Positions 24,468-35,900 of a DNA stretch of 64,000 nucleotides are shown piece after piece (positions within the stretch are counted from its first letter, which is position 1; each line of letters starts with the position of its first letter). A program made the translations under genes and the position numbers. The stretch comes from Rutpela maculata (taxonomy: Eukaryota; Arthropoda; Insecta; Coleoptera; Cerambycidae), in contig OW386290.2 of NCBI GenBank assembly GCA_936432065.2, positions 55,322,843 to 55,386,842 on the forward strand. Reading direction: 5' to 3'. The notes beneath the pieces are model-generated. The model searched no databases, was not told the DNA's origin, and saw only the letters and a program-made list of their open reading frames with translations.

Positions 24468-24748
24468 ATTGGAAGCTTGTATCTCGCAAAATATTAAAGT
24501 TACAAAAGCGGCTCTGGTCTCAAATTGTAGCAAATTTAGTTTAAATTAAATCCTTTTTGCTACAAACTCAGAAGTTGGGGAGATATTTAGTAAAAACCAA
24601 ATAAAAGTCGAAAATGTACAGGTACAGATGGCATCTTATTTCGAGATGGCGGACACTGAAATCGATAGTACTAAGGGTATATAAGAAGTGTCCAAATTTG
24701 GAGCTTCAATCCAGCAGGTCACGATCTTTTTGCTAAGCCACCACACTA
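24468..24748. repeat. right terminal inverted repeat of the 16499-24748 element
   Basis: Reverse complement of 16499-16835 without its internal duplication. Ends CCACCACACTA against the GCTA duplication. Confidence 0.9.
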
Positions 24749-24752
24749 GCTA

Positions 24753-24850
24753 TCGAAAAAATGACAATCGACTAGATGGCAGTTCCTTGTCTCATTATTT
24801 CCTTTGCATGTCACTGTAAAGCGGTAACTTTCCATTGTTAAGGAAAAAAC
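24753..24850 (-). pseudogene. LINE RNase H, upstream piece separated by the transposon
   Basis: The minus strand from about 24830 down to 24753 reads in phase into the RNase H piece at 16494 once the transposon and one GCTA are removed; the sequence HFFDS precedes QAVLK. Only some 25 codons are coherent. Further upstream the LINE is unrecognisable. Confidence 0.6.
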
Positions 24851-24984
24851 CTGATACACCTTTAGTAAAAAAAAATGTATAGAGGATGATTGCCCTAACG
24901 AAATAACTCATAAAAAAACGACAGAGAAAACAATATTTTTTTACATTCTTTTAGCCCACTAATGTGGAGAGTACCCTACCCTTA

Positions 24985-25110
24985 TGGAAATCTGGTTTCT
25001 GTTAAACTGGCTCAAGTTTTGATATGATGTGTGTCTTTGGTGTCCTAATCAAAAGTCTCGATGGGCACGAGGTCCGAAATTGTAACGGTTACAAGATATA
25101 CTGTGATTAA
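24985..25110. repeat. diverged copy of the repeat at 57785-57910
   Basis: CTTATGGAAATCTGGTTTC, GTCCTAATCAAAAGTCTCGA and TGGGCACGAGG line up in order with CTTATGGAAATTGGGTTTC, GTCCTGATTAAAAGTCTTC and TGGGCACATTG at 57 kb. It is a relic of the same foldback family. Confidence 0.5.
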
Positions 25111-28100
25111 GTTGTCATAGCGAACGCTTTTTTTTTGAAACTACGTTATAGTTGTTTATGTACCAATATCGTAAGTGCACTTTTTTTGGTCGAGAATACA
25201 GTTTGCAATCCGAGACCAGTAGGGTTGAGGTTTACAAATATTCGAGACTAAGAAATCGCACTGTACGACCCGCGGTGCATATTATATTTTTCGTCATACC
25301 CATGAATCATTAAACTAGAAAAAAACTTGAGAAAACTAGTGGACAACTAAAATTATTTGGGTAAGATTTCATATTTGCTAAGAAAATAGTAAAGGTAGCG
25401 ATGCTTGGAATATCCATGACAACCGTCTAAAATGACGCAACTTTGACAAGCTGTATCTCAAAAACTGTCCATAGGATTGGCTCGATGTGATAAGAATTTT
25501 TGATCAGCCTGACTTGAACTACAAAATACCAAAATTTCAGCCGATTCCACCGAATCAACATTTTCATGGGTTTTGTTCCGGGGTCCTTTCCTCTACGTAT
25601 TTATACCTGTACACTATTTTTGTTATTTCATATGCTAACTTTTTGTTGTAAGAAACTTTTTCAAAAATGTGTTCCGCTTTGAGCAATTTGCTTAAAACTT
25701 TGAGAAATCAGTGTTTTTTGCTTAAAAATCAACGTTTTCAACCCCTGTGACTCAGCGGGTGTAAAAGCAAAAACAATGTTGTAGTGGGTTTTATAGCGTG
25801 GAATTCGACGATCTACAAGTTAGAGTGAAACTCAACGAGAAAGCACCCGTATTCCTTTTTAATATTTCAAATTTGACCAATTTTGAAATATTTGAATTTA
25901 AAATTGCTATAGAATTAGTTCGAAGTGAGATCACTAAGTAACTGTACTAACTAGTACTCTGAAACGTAAAAATCCGGAGAAATCTTGAAGAGTGATTTTT
26001 TCACTTTTACATACTTCCCTTCGTAAGCGAGGTAGGTAAAGATCATATTTATTCCAAATCATAAACTGTCAAATTTTTAAACATTTCAATACGCAATGGT
26101 GAAATATATTCATTAAACACAAACATCCTTTAAATTCACAAATCCGTCTTTAAAAGTAGGCTAAAGTTAGGGAATAAAACTTACTAACCGAAACACAAAC
26201 AAGAACAATTTGTCAATATTAGAATGACATTTTCCATAAGGCAGGAAAAAATATAGCTCATTGTTAGCTAAACGCGTTTTCGTATTGTTCTCACACTTAT
26301 ACTTTGATATGTGTATCTAGATGTAATATTTTAGAAGTTTCTTTGCGTTCATAATATTAGCCGCTAAGATTAGTAATTCTTTATGATTATCATGGGAAGT
26401 ACATGTACACTATGTAAGCCATGTTAACATCATATAAGTTGGACAATGAGATGAATGACTCAATGAAATTTAATTTTTGAGTTTGTTCCCTTTTTTATAA
26501 TGTATTCTATGTCCACATTCTATCAAAATAATTTCTAATTGGGTGTATATTGGTATTTGGATAATGAAACGTTTTTCCTAACGAAGATCGACCGTGTGAC
26601 GTGATTTTCAATTTTTTGCCATACACAGACTGACAGAAAGAGAAGCTAAGGTCTCAAAAATTTTTTTGGCATTAGCCACCCCTTTACCACCAACATCCCA
26701 TTATTAAAGGGGGTAAAAAAATAATATTGTGATTTTTTTTTGCCTATCGTTTTATGGGTCTTTGAGGTAGACGATTTCAAATATTATTAAAGTTCCATAA
26801 ACAATTATTTCCACATACAAATTTTTTTTTCGTTATGACTTGAATAAAAAATCTGGATGTGGAAGTAGTATTTCCTTAGGCAGCAGTTTTTTAGTAATTT
26901 CGGTGTATGTAAAATTAGAAATATTTTTAGGTTTTATTTTTTTGCAAAAAACAAAATTGCAGATAGAATTTGGATATATGCAGTTTTATTTACAAACATT
27001 TTGATTTTGTTTGGCATGAATTAACAAACAAAACCCAAGATATTAAAAAAAAAAAAACGAGACAAAACACGTTTTTCAAAATTAAAACTTAGTTTCCAAG
27101 AAACGCTCACCTCCCAGATTAGACAAAATTTTACTTCCTGAAAATATACAGATTGCATTTCCATAAAAAAATTGCCCCTCCTCCCCCACCCCCAAATAAT
27201 CTTTGAAATCGTATTTTTGGTGCCTAGTTTTATTCGATTACTAGGAAACTATTAAGCTAATAAGAACCATAAATGACGTCGGCACCGATGAAAAATACTT
27301 GAACAACAACCCATTTTTATTTCAGCCAGTAAATTTTTAAATAATTTTCCACTTTTGAGAGCTATTGCTATGATGTACTCAGCCAAAAAAAGTTTCTAAT
27401 TCTCTTCAAAAAAACGAGAGAAGCTCCCTTTTTTAAGAATTCGCCGTAATGAATTTTGCAGATTTGTGTGTAGGGAATATTAGGTTTAGGAAATTACCAG
27501 CACATTTTTTTGGTAGCAAACAAACCACAGGTCAGAAATGTTAGGTTATATTATATTATTATTTAAATGGTGGTTAGAAATATAACGTACATAATATCTA
27601 TTTTGAAAAAGGCATCTGATTATAAACGGAATGAAATATGTACTCACTTTTAACTTATATTTTTATTTATGATAAACATGGTGAAGTCAATTTTCCTGTG
27701 CTCTTTATGAGAGCATCAAACGCTTTGTTAAAGCTAGTTAACATACTTTAATATAATAAAGCCAAACACGACTGTGTTAAACAAATGAAGAACCATTAAT
27801 TTTAGGATACTACCGCTTCTATTGAAATTTTACATCAAGGGTTCTAATAATAGTAATTAGGTTGGTTTGGATTCTATTAAAGAATAAGTGTTCACTTTAT
27901 AATCTAAATAAATTATGCCTTTGATGAAAAACTGCTATATCAAGTGCATGGTAACACTGAGCGATTTCTCCTATTATTCTCCAAGTCCAAGCTAAATTTG
28001 AACTAGCCAGAGATCGTAGAGTTCGTAAACTTGCCAGACAAGAGATAGGTGCCAAGGCTGGGTCACGCTTTTGTTCAATTGATCTTCGTCGCTTATTTGT

Positions 28101-28540
28101 AACTTGTGACTATTATGATTAAGACCTACTAGTACACGGAAATTAGGCAAATTTATGTGGAATAGAAGAAAAAAATTATAATAAGCTGAAATGTCTATAC
28201 TAGTTAGCTTATGTGTGTAAGAATACATATAAAAAAAGTTCCCACCTCTATCCCTATCTCACCCCCTTTACGGACACCGCACTGGTTTTTTTACAATATC
28301 TTTTAAACGCTTTATCTTAGGGAAAAAACATAATATAGGAAAAGGTTTGTCACAAACTTCTCTACAAAAAAGGTTCTGTGTTATGTATTGATATTCGTAA
28401 ACTATAGGGTTAAACAAAAATGAGTGTCTGATTATATTGAATACGGTTCTTAATCAAACATAACGCAGCCTGATAATATTTCAAATGATCCAACACAATC
28501 CTAACCGCCTTATTCATAAACACGCTAGAGAGAGAGAGGT
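25111..28540. other. intergenic, mostly unrecognised; short inverted match to 61.5 kb
   Basis: No gene is supported. The segment 26636-26690 (AGAAGCTAAGGTCTCAAAAA, GGCATTAGCCACCCC) is the inverted counterpart of 61485-61540. Sequences with wording typical of transposon subterminal regions occur at 25430-25560. No paired ends were found. Confidence 0.45.
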
Positions 28541-28549
28541 TGTTTTGAC

Positions 28550-29711
28550 CTGCCTATGAGTGACAGAACGTCTGCTTTTTTTGGAAAAGACAAACTCCAA
28601 ACTATAAATTTATTAAACTCGAAAACAAATTTACAAGAAGTTGTTAAAACCTTTAACAAACCAAATGCTACCAAACAGGATATTATTGAGGCTGGGGAAA
28701 TATTTGCTCTTGCACTATATAAAGCACAAAAAAATGAAACGTCAATAAATCATCAGAGGTTATGTTCTGTTTAACACCTCGGTTGGCAATTCTAGTCAAA
28801 CGGTTACTTTGGCAAGGCTACCCCCGACGTTCGCAGCTTTGCAACAACATTCGTTGCGGGTTTACCACCAAATTCAGGCTTGGCATGGAAATGTTTTAGA
28901 GCCAGAAGAATGGGGATGGAAGAAATCAGGTGATATTTTAATACCTGTTTTGACTACTGAAGCAGCAGCTCCCTCAGCAATTTTAGAGTTAATTTCATGT
29001 ACCTGCAAAAAGGGCTGCGGAAAGCGGTGCGGATGTTTAAAGGTTGGTTTAAAATGTTCGGCTATTAGGCCAGGCAACGAATGATTATAGAGGGAAATTT
29101 TAGGAACAGAAAATTTTACTTCGGAACTTTGTTTGGACTAGTCTGGAGATGAACATATCAAAAGTCCCCACTCCTAGGTGGTGAGCGGGGAGGAGGGGGG
29201 CACTTTAAAGGTCCCGTTTGTTGCTCTATTTGTTAAGATAACTCTTCAAATGTTGTTCCCACGAAAAAGTCGTGAGAAAAGAAGTTGTAGAGCATTAAAT
29301 TTTTAAATTTTTTAACGTGAGGCGAAAAAATTGTTTTCCGCAATTTCCGAATTTCGAGGGCGAATATCTCGAGAACAGAACAACATATCGGCAAATGTAA
29401 GTAGTGGCGAATCTTGTCAGCTTCAATTTTGCATAGAGTGGTCAAGCTGCTACGACGCATAGTTTCCGAGATATAAGCGAAAACCCAAAAAATGGGACCT
29501 TTAATGTGCCCCACTCCCCTCCGCTCACCACCTAGGAGTGGGGACTTTTGATATGTTCCAGACTAGTCCAAACAAAGTTCCGAAGTCAAATTTTCTGTCC
29601 CTAACATTTCCCTCTACACCCTTTTTTGAGCATTCGTTGCTTGGATTATATGTGTATGAACTGTCAAGGACAAGCATGCTTTAATGCGGAACGGACCGAC
29701 GAAATTGAATT
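28550..29711 (+). pseudogene. FEN1/XPG-like transposon nuclease, C-terminal part with CXC domain, interrupted
   Basis: From 28556 the frame reads SDRTSAFFGKDK (relative of GCDTTSAF.GKGK), NKPNATKQDIIEAGE, then from 28809 LPPTFAALQQHSLRVYHQ, NVLEPEEWGWKKSGD and a CXC segment with CTCKKGCGKRCGCLKVGLKCS. A foldback at 29074-29640 interrupts it, and after it NCQGQACFNAE closes the Cys-rich domain at about 29711. The block is the C-terminal third of the family protein; the catalytic upstream motifs are missing. The CXC domain resembles tesmin/TSO1 DNA-binding motifs and probably contacts DNA. One stop (near 28774) and the insertion disable it. Confidence 0.75.
29074..29640. repeat. 567-bp foldback inserted in the CXC domain
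   Basis: GCAACGAATG and CATTCGTTGC bound arms of about 140 bp that include ACTTCGGAACTTTGTTTGG and the AAAGTCCCCACTCCTAGG segment. No exact target duplication was found. A related half-element lies at 54440-54620. Confidence 0.8.
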
Positions 29712-29716
29712 TGAGC

Positions 29717-30094
29717 AAGAATAAAGCCTTTAGTGGATTTGGTTTAATCCAATTCTATATAATTTATAAAAAGTTGTTGAAACCGAATGCTACAAAACAG
29801 AATATTAGAAGGCTGGATAAATATTGTGTTTCCATCCAAAAGCGTTATTGTTACCTACCTTTAAGTTTGCCGTCGATTAACGTAAACACCCTTAATAATC
29901 TGCAAACGACCTATAAGACATGTTTTATAGAAAATTTAATTCTCAATATTTTTCAATACCTCTGGTTTTGTCGTAGAACATCACATTCCCAAAATATTAT
30001 TGAAAAACCAGCACGGTGTCATTATAAGGGATGGGAACTTTTTGATCCTGTATTCCTACCAACTGTCGATTCAGAAAATATCAGCTTATTATAA
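29717..30094 (+). pseudogene. second, more decayed C-terminal copy of the nuclease family
   Basis: AFSGFG near 29717 recalls the HAFSGCD motif. KPNATKQNI at 29784 repeats the KPNATKQDI segment of the preceding copy, and GWELFDPVFLPTVDSE near 30035 fits the W-rich linker. The frame is only roughly kept and no CXC tail is seen. It may be a tandem partial duplication or a neighbouring older insertion of the same subfamily. Confidence 0.45.
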
Positions 30095-30513
30095 TTTTTT
30101 TCTTCTATTTTTGCTAATTTCCGTGTACTATACCTGGAGTAACCTATATCACCTGAATTCATAAGTGTAAAATATATCTGTCTACAGTGCGTCCCGTTTC
30201 AAGTCCGGCCATCCACCGCTATGAACGATACCACAGGTCTACAAAAAAATAAAGGTCATGTCCTAAGGTTCTGTTCTAACTTTCCTGAAGTATTTTGATG
30301 CGCTGAAGCTAATGTTGGACATAAAAGAAATTATCTATCGTGTCAGTTTCCCTCTACCATCCTCTTTTATCCCCTAAAAAGGACAACAATTAGAATTTCT
30401 TTCATATATAGACAATTAGATAGAAAAATACCCACTGTACACTCTCCTTTGAGGGACTGAGATACAACTTTATACAGGGTGATTTATCACAACATGTGGG
30501 AAATTTATTAGTA

Positions 30514-30726
30514 CACTGTAAAAATGAGGGTAAATTTACCGTCGTTGCGTGTAAAATTACACTCAATTTTAATGTAACTTTACCCGGAAAAATAATGTAA
30601 AATTTTTATTTATCCCATCCTGACTGGTAAATATAATTTTACACTTTTTTTGCGGGTAAAGTTACATTAAAATTAGGTGTAATTTTACAGGCAACGACGA
30701 TAAATTTACCCTAATTTTCTACAGTG
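30514..30726. mobile_element. 213-bp palindromic MITE with TA duplication
   Basis: CACTGTAAAAATGAGGGTAA and TTACCCTAATTTTCTACAGTG (ends quoted in part) form an almost complete palindrome flanked by TA on each side (30512-30513, 30727-30728). This fits a Tc1/mariner-type MITE. Confidence 0.8.
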
Positions 30727-31184
30727 TAGGTTGTCCCCACTGAAAGGAGTTAAAAAAGTGAAAAATTAAAATCATATGACCAAAAGAATTACCTTATTTT
30801 TTTGTAGAAATGCGCCGCCTATGACTTTAATCAATCTGACGTAACGCGGTGCAACCATATCACTTCCTCTCCCCCTTCATCAGACTTGGGACTGACAGCG
30901 AAGCTAGTAAGGTTAAATGTGACTTTTTGGATTTAATCACACTACAAAAATAGCAACAAATTTAAATAATTTTTGTAGAACTCAGCACAGCACAAAATTT
31001 AAAAGTAATGAAAAGCCAAATAAATTGTTCGAATGCATTACATTCAATGCACTGTTCTAAGCGCAGAATAGCATATTGAACGGTATTGATCTACAAATAC
31101 AATTTAAAATTTAACGGTACGCTCCAACTGGAATTCAGGAAGACAATAAACATACTACACTAACTCCGTTAGTAAACTCTTATG

Positions 31185-31295
31185 CTACGTACCTGCAACG
31201 GACCCGACCGTTGAAGTTCGTAATAAGATTGCGTGTTGGCCAAATTCGATTTGCCTTACTGTTATTTGAAGGTCGAATCCGTTCCAGGTGCGTAG
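31185..31295. repeat. short inverted repeat
   Basis: CTACGTACCTGCAACGGACC opposes GGTCGAATCCGTTCCAGG with about 60 bp between. Function unknown. Confidence 0.5.
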
Positions 31296-31865
31296 TTCAT
31301 TGCCTTATATGCACTGACATAGACAAATAACAGTAGCATACCTTTGCAAGTTTTAATGCAAGGAAATATACTAAACTACCTCGGATCACTCTAAAATTTT
31401 GCAGGGGCTTTCCCACATAGAAGACTATTAGAGTAATATTATTATGAGATGACCGGAGCGGAGCTAACATGCGCAAATATTTTTACCAGTGGCATAGCGT
31501 CATCTGGGGTATAGGGATGTGTAACTGCAATAAAAGTTTCGTGGCCGAGAAGCTGTGTAATGGAGTAGATTAAAACTTGCCAACTGTTACGAGTAACCTT
31601 TGTTCAGGAGAAGTGTAAGAATAGTAATTTGTACTAAACTTTACCTAATAAACTTATTTTATTATTATTATTACCGCCACCGCCGCTATACTGCAGGCCA
31701 TCTCCGCCAATGGTGTCGACATTGAATGTCACGTAATTCGTTCTCACTTGCTTAGAATGATGGGATGCAAAAACTCGTTTCTGCGCAAATTTTTTACTGT
31801 CATCATCTCATAGTAATACAACTCCACACCATTTTATTTTCCGCATGTTGTGGTGAATCACCCTA

Positions 31866-33030
31866 TATATTATAGGTATTGTGAAAAATGACAAACTTGC
31901 TTGCATTCGATTCTAAGTCAGCTAATTCCAAACTGCGAACAGCGAAGGGTTAAGTATTAGAGAGCCATAAGTGTAAGGCTAATTTCGCCCTTAATAAATT
32001 ATAATGATTAATTAGATTTTCCTTAATGTTAAAATTGTGTCCCAAGCAATTTGCAGACAAATATGCAATTACATTAACTCATTTATGTAACGCTCTAATC
32101 TGTTGATGGAATGAGTTTGTAATTGATGTTATCATGACAGGTGACACGAATTTATGACTTCCTTTTTTCTGGGTGTTTCCTAGATTATTTAAATAAGGAC
32201 AGAGGAATATTTTACCAAGCCAAGTAACCAGGGACTTTTAAGACTATCTATCTGCAAAATTTGCCTGTATTAGTATTAAGCTGTGAAAATCCATATAGAT
32301 TTTGAATACGTCAGAGTAGATGGGTGATCACTGTCCATTAATCATTTTGTCGGAGGTAATAGAAATGTCACTTAATTTTGAATTAGAACTAACGACAAAT
32401 CGTTAAAATTAAGTTGTGAAAAGTTCACACACGCAAAGGTGGGAAAAAAATATTTCAGAAAATTTATTTTAATTTATTTTCAAATTAAGTGCTAATTATC
32501 TTTTACTTATTTATGTGGTAATACCATATATTATATTGAAGCAGGATAGTATCGTAATCGTGATAAATATCGATACAGATATAATGTTACAATAACCGTA
32601 TATTCTCGGTATTACTGAAAGTTTTAGTCATCTTTAGATGATGTCAGATTAATTGACAAAATGCGCAACGTATGTAATTTTGCTTTTCAGGTTTGTAAAA
32701 CTAATTTAGTATTAATGGTCACGGGTCACATCAAGTATTCGAACCAGCAATCCTGAACGAATTTTTTTTAAACGATATTGTCTTTGTTTCTGTCGGTTTA
32801 TAAAGAGATACGATAACTTGAGAAACGTTTTACATGTTGGGTAGAAAGATGGGAGATTAGTATATTGGTCTAAATAAGAAAATACAGCAACGATTTTGTT
32901 GAATAATTTCATTGAAACTAATCAACTATAGTTTTCTCCTAGTAGGACATTAAAATATCTTCCATAAGTTAGACATTTTCCATATTTTTCACCTCTGTAA
33001 CAGTTTTATAACGTAACTGTAGATCAGATG
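31866..33030. other. intergenic, nothing recognised
   Basis: AT-rich, no supported gene or repeat pair. Confidence 0.5.
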
Positions 33031-33036
33031 GAAGAC

Positions 33037-33640
33037 TTCTGGAAGACGCTTTATAAACAAAAGCGTCCAATAAACCGAGATACTCCAGCCCTGGCACACT
33101 TTCAAGCTTTTTGTCAAGGGCTCCAATAGCCTCAAGCAGTGTGCCAACCGATAACGAAGGAAGAGGTTTGAAAAGAACTTGAAGGCTCCAAGAACTTTGC
33201 TGCTCCTGGACCCGACGGAATTAATATCTTTTGGTGGAAAAAACTTCCGAGCACCCACCGCCATTTAGCCAGGACCTTCACCTCGTGGTTAAATGGAGAG
33301 CAGCAAATCCCTTCCTGAATTGTCGACGGGCGTACCGTGCTACTCCCCAAGTACGAGGATTTAGCAGATCCAGGGAACTACAGACCGATAATCTGTTTAA
33401 ACGCATGTTACAAGATGTTCAGATGTATCTTATACATGCGAATACTCCAAGCAAGCGGCTCGATTTATGAATGGATATATGAGCAACGTGGGTCTAAGAG
33501 GGTGTCGCTGGCTGCAAGGAGAACCTGCTTATTGACATATGTGTCACGCAGGCCTCTGTGTAATATAAGCGAAACCTTTCTAAGGACTGGATCGATTATC
33601 GCAAGGCTTTTGACGTGACTCTCACGAGCTAATTGTTCAT
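33037..33640 (+). pseudogene. R2/R4-like LINE reverse transcriptase, N-terminal part
   Basis: Over three frames the plus strand reads APGPDGINIFWWKKL, LARTFTSWLNG, VLLPKYEDLADPGNYRPI and CLNACYKMF, then QRGSKRG, CKENLLIDI and WIDYRKAFDV, the first catalytic Asp motif. This order fits reverse transcriptases of LINEs that use a restriction-like endonuclease (R2, R4/Dong group) rather than jockey. Stops and at least two frameshifts are present, and the polymerase is lost after motif A. Fragments of a similar element occur at 40532-40895 and 41400-41517 with 47500-47800. Confidence 0.65.
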
Positions 33641-33704
33641 TTGCTCCAAATAATGGTGTATTAAGAGCACAAAGTGCGCAAACACTTGAGAGTGGCAATG
33701 ACAC

Positions 33705-34155
33705 TTTGCACTCGAATTACGCACATGATTTTATCTATGATCGTTTTGAATTTTGACGGGAAACGGCGATTCATCAACATATTAGTGATGCACGGGCAGT
33801 AATACCCTAAGTTTCAGTGATTACCTGAAAAGTTTTCGTTACTTTTATTACATCTGGAAAGAAATTTTTTTTCCGTTTTCTCTCCTCCCCCGCATCAATT
33901 TTTTCCCATAAATAAAGTAATGATTTGGGAATCAGTAACGAATACTTAATAACGATTAATCTATGAAAAGTAACGATTACCAATGATTACTAAAAAGTAA
34001 AGGGAGTTTGCATCACTACAACATTTTATGAGTATGCCTTACACATGTAATCAAAATAAACAGACAAACAAAACACAATTGCTGTCAGTTTATGTAAGTT
34101 TTATTAATTATATTATTATAAAGTTCGTATTCTTCGTATAAAGAAATTAGGTACA
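33705..34155. other. intergenic, nothing recognised
   Basis: No supported feature. Repeated AGTAACGATTA words occur around 33930-33990. Confidence 0.45.
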
Positions 34156-34159
34156 TAAT

Positions 34160-35900
34160 TCTTACTTTTTTTTTTTGGCGAGGAGGAGAAACCGATACGG
34201 GCTGCCCATCCCTACTTGGAATGGGTCTGAGTGTCAGCCTCCAACTGACTAAAACCCCTCCTCCTAGGGCTCGTCTGTAAAGAATACTCCGAGGGCACTG
34301 CAGCCTCCTGGGCTTATTGTGCTCTCCCTATTGAAAGAATATTATTTGAATTTGCCGCCAGTTGTTTAGTTACTTCAGATAGTGAGGTTGGCAACGACCG
34401 TTCTGTTGGCATTATGTGGAATGACAAGTGGTGGGCGAAGACCGTTAAGAAGAGATTCATGTTTTCACGTCTATTATTATTGCATCTTAGTTTATGCACG
34501 TTTATGTATCAAAGTCGATGCTTATTTTTAATTAAAATTAGACAATCAAGAAAGTGTTTCATTATAATTCAAGGACGCTCCCTTACACAATTTTTCCTTG
34601 TCTTAGTTTGCACTGTCCATTTTAATACTAGGAGTATCACTGACAAGGTGATACAGGTCTAAAAATGGGCGAGTTATGATTGTCTCCGGGTCTGGTTGTG
34701 TTTGCCCGTAGATATTATAACTCACTCTACCTATTTTTCCTGCGCCGTTAGCAGCAGGTCTGAGAAAGTGGTAGTGGTAGTTGCCAGGTCCATTGTCTTT
34801 CCCCGTTGATATTATATCCTGCAGTCCAGACCTTGCAGTCGTATAATATGCTTTGTCAGCAACGGCTTCGCTACGCGGCGTTCCTCGCTGGATACCACCC
34901 CAGTCAAGTCCTCGTCGCGCGCGACGTCGCTCTACTTCGGTGCTCTGTTCGGCAACAACCTCGCCACGCGGTGTCCCTTGATGGTCCATATCACCATCAA
35001 GTCCACACCGTTAGCGACGTTGCTTCACTTTGCACCTCTGCATCACTTTAGTGAGGATCGCTGTAGCCTCCTCATTGTGATGCAGTTTTATCTGGAATGG
35101 ACCTATTTTCCCATTCCCTCAACCTTTTGAAGGTTGCTCTTCTTGTCAGCAACGGTCTCTCTATGCGGTATTCCTTGATGGTCCGTCGCCCCAGTCAAGT
35201 CCTTGCCGCTTGCGACGTTGCTTCACTTCGCACCCCTGCGTCACTTTAGTAAGGACCGCTGTGGACTCCTTACTATGATGCAGGTTCATCTGCGCCTTCA
35301 GCTGGAATGGGCCTTTTTTCCCCTATCCTTCCTGAGCCCAAGCCAGGGGAACCCAGACGAGAGGCTCGGGCGCTTTGGAAGGTCCTTGGTGTTGACCGAA
35401 GTCACGGACACCGCCTCCCCCAGCTCCTTCACCTCCCGCACTGCGCACGTGGGCTTTGTGATGGGGGAGTCTGCACAGGACATGCTGAGGAACCCCCTCC
35501 CTCTCCACGAGTAAAGGGGAAAGGATGGTTGCCACGCACGGAGCCCCTTACATACGTGAAAGACATTTATATAACGGGGTGCGCCTGTGCCCCGAGGTTT
35601 ATCGCTAGTGGTCGGGCTCACCCCGACCATGCGTCCCCTCGGCGCGCACAATACCTTGGAATTGGAGAAGTTTTTATGGTGGTACTTCATCCCAGTGAAG
35701 CCAAGACCCCCGTGCCCCCCGGAGAGACGTACCCCTGACCTGGGTCAGGGGGTCGTTGTTAGCCCCAGCAGTATCACCACGTTAACCCTATTCCTCGCGG
35801 AGTCTGGCCGTTCTCCTATCCGCCACCTGGAGACGCGCCTGGCAGGTGGTCAACCCCCAACCTCGTAAAAGGATGGTACCAGGGATTCTTACTCTTACAT
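34160..35900. other. GC-rich island with tandemly repeated segments, origin unknown
   Basis: This 1.7-kb block is strikingly richer in G+C and CpG than its surroundings and has overlapping open frames on both strands. Between 34855 and 35310 three diverged direct copies share GTCAGCAACGGC, ACGCGGCGTTCC, CCCAGTCAAGTCC and GCGACGTTGCTTCACTT. The last two copies also share CATCACTTTAGTGAGGA-like segments and are about 195 bp apart. No domain was recognised in any frame. It could be untranslated or ORF1 sequence of a LINE, or part of an acquired DNA. Competing frames prevent a coding call. Confidence 0.5.
34855..35310. repeat. three diverged direct repeats in the GC-rich block
   Basis: Copies start near 34855, 34950 and 35145. 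Each carries CAACGG/CAACC, an ACGCGG-like word, a TTGATGGTCC-like word and GCGACGTTGCTTCAC (or its variant). Confidence 0.7.

Larger units (their letters stand above)
16499..24748 (+). mobile_element. DNA element carrying the FEN1/XPG-like nuclease, with TAG ends and GCTA target duplication
   Basis: Ends are TAGTGTGGTGGCTTA (left) and TAAGCCACCACACTA (right). Inverted arms run about 280-340 bp. GCTA flanks both sides (16495-16498, 24749-24752). Removing the element and one GCTA rejoins the LINE RNase H frame at the DSQA motif, which fixes the borders. The present length is 8250 bp, but two later insertions (17555-21973 and 22033-23547) account for 5.9 kb, leaving about 2.3 kb of original sequence. 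It encodes the nuclease core and CXC region, without the N-terminal half. Confidence 0.9.
30475..31863. mobile_element. 1.4-kb element with CAGGGTGATT ends, non-coding
   Basis: CAGGGTGATTTATCACAACAT on the left opposes ATGTTGTGGTGAATCACCCT on the right, with inner pairing of ATTATTATGAGATGA and TCATCTCATAGTAATAC. No transposase is present. A 213-bp palindromic MITE is nested inside. The TA-rich flanks make the target duplication ambiguous. Confidence 0.6.

Noticed and set aside
35203..35868. Overlapping open frames in the GC-rich block
   Set aside because: High G+C removes stops on all frames; no frame shows a domain, and none clearly dominates.
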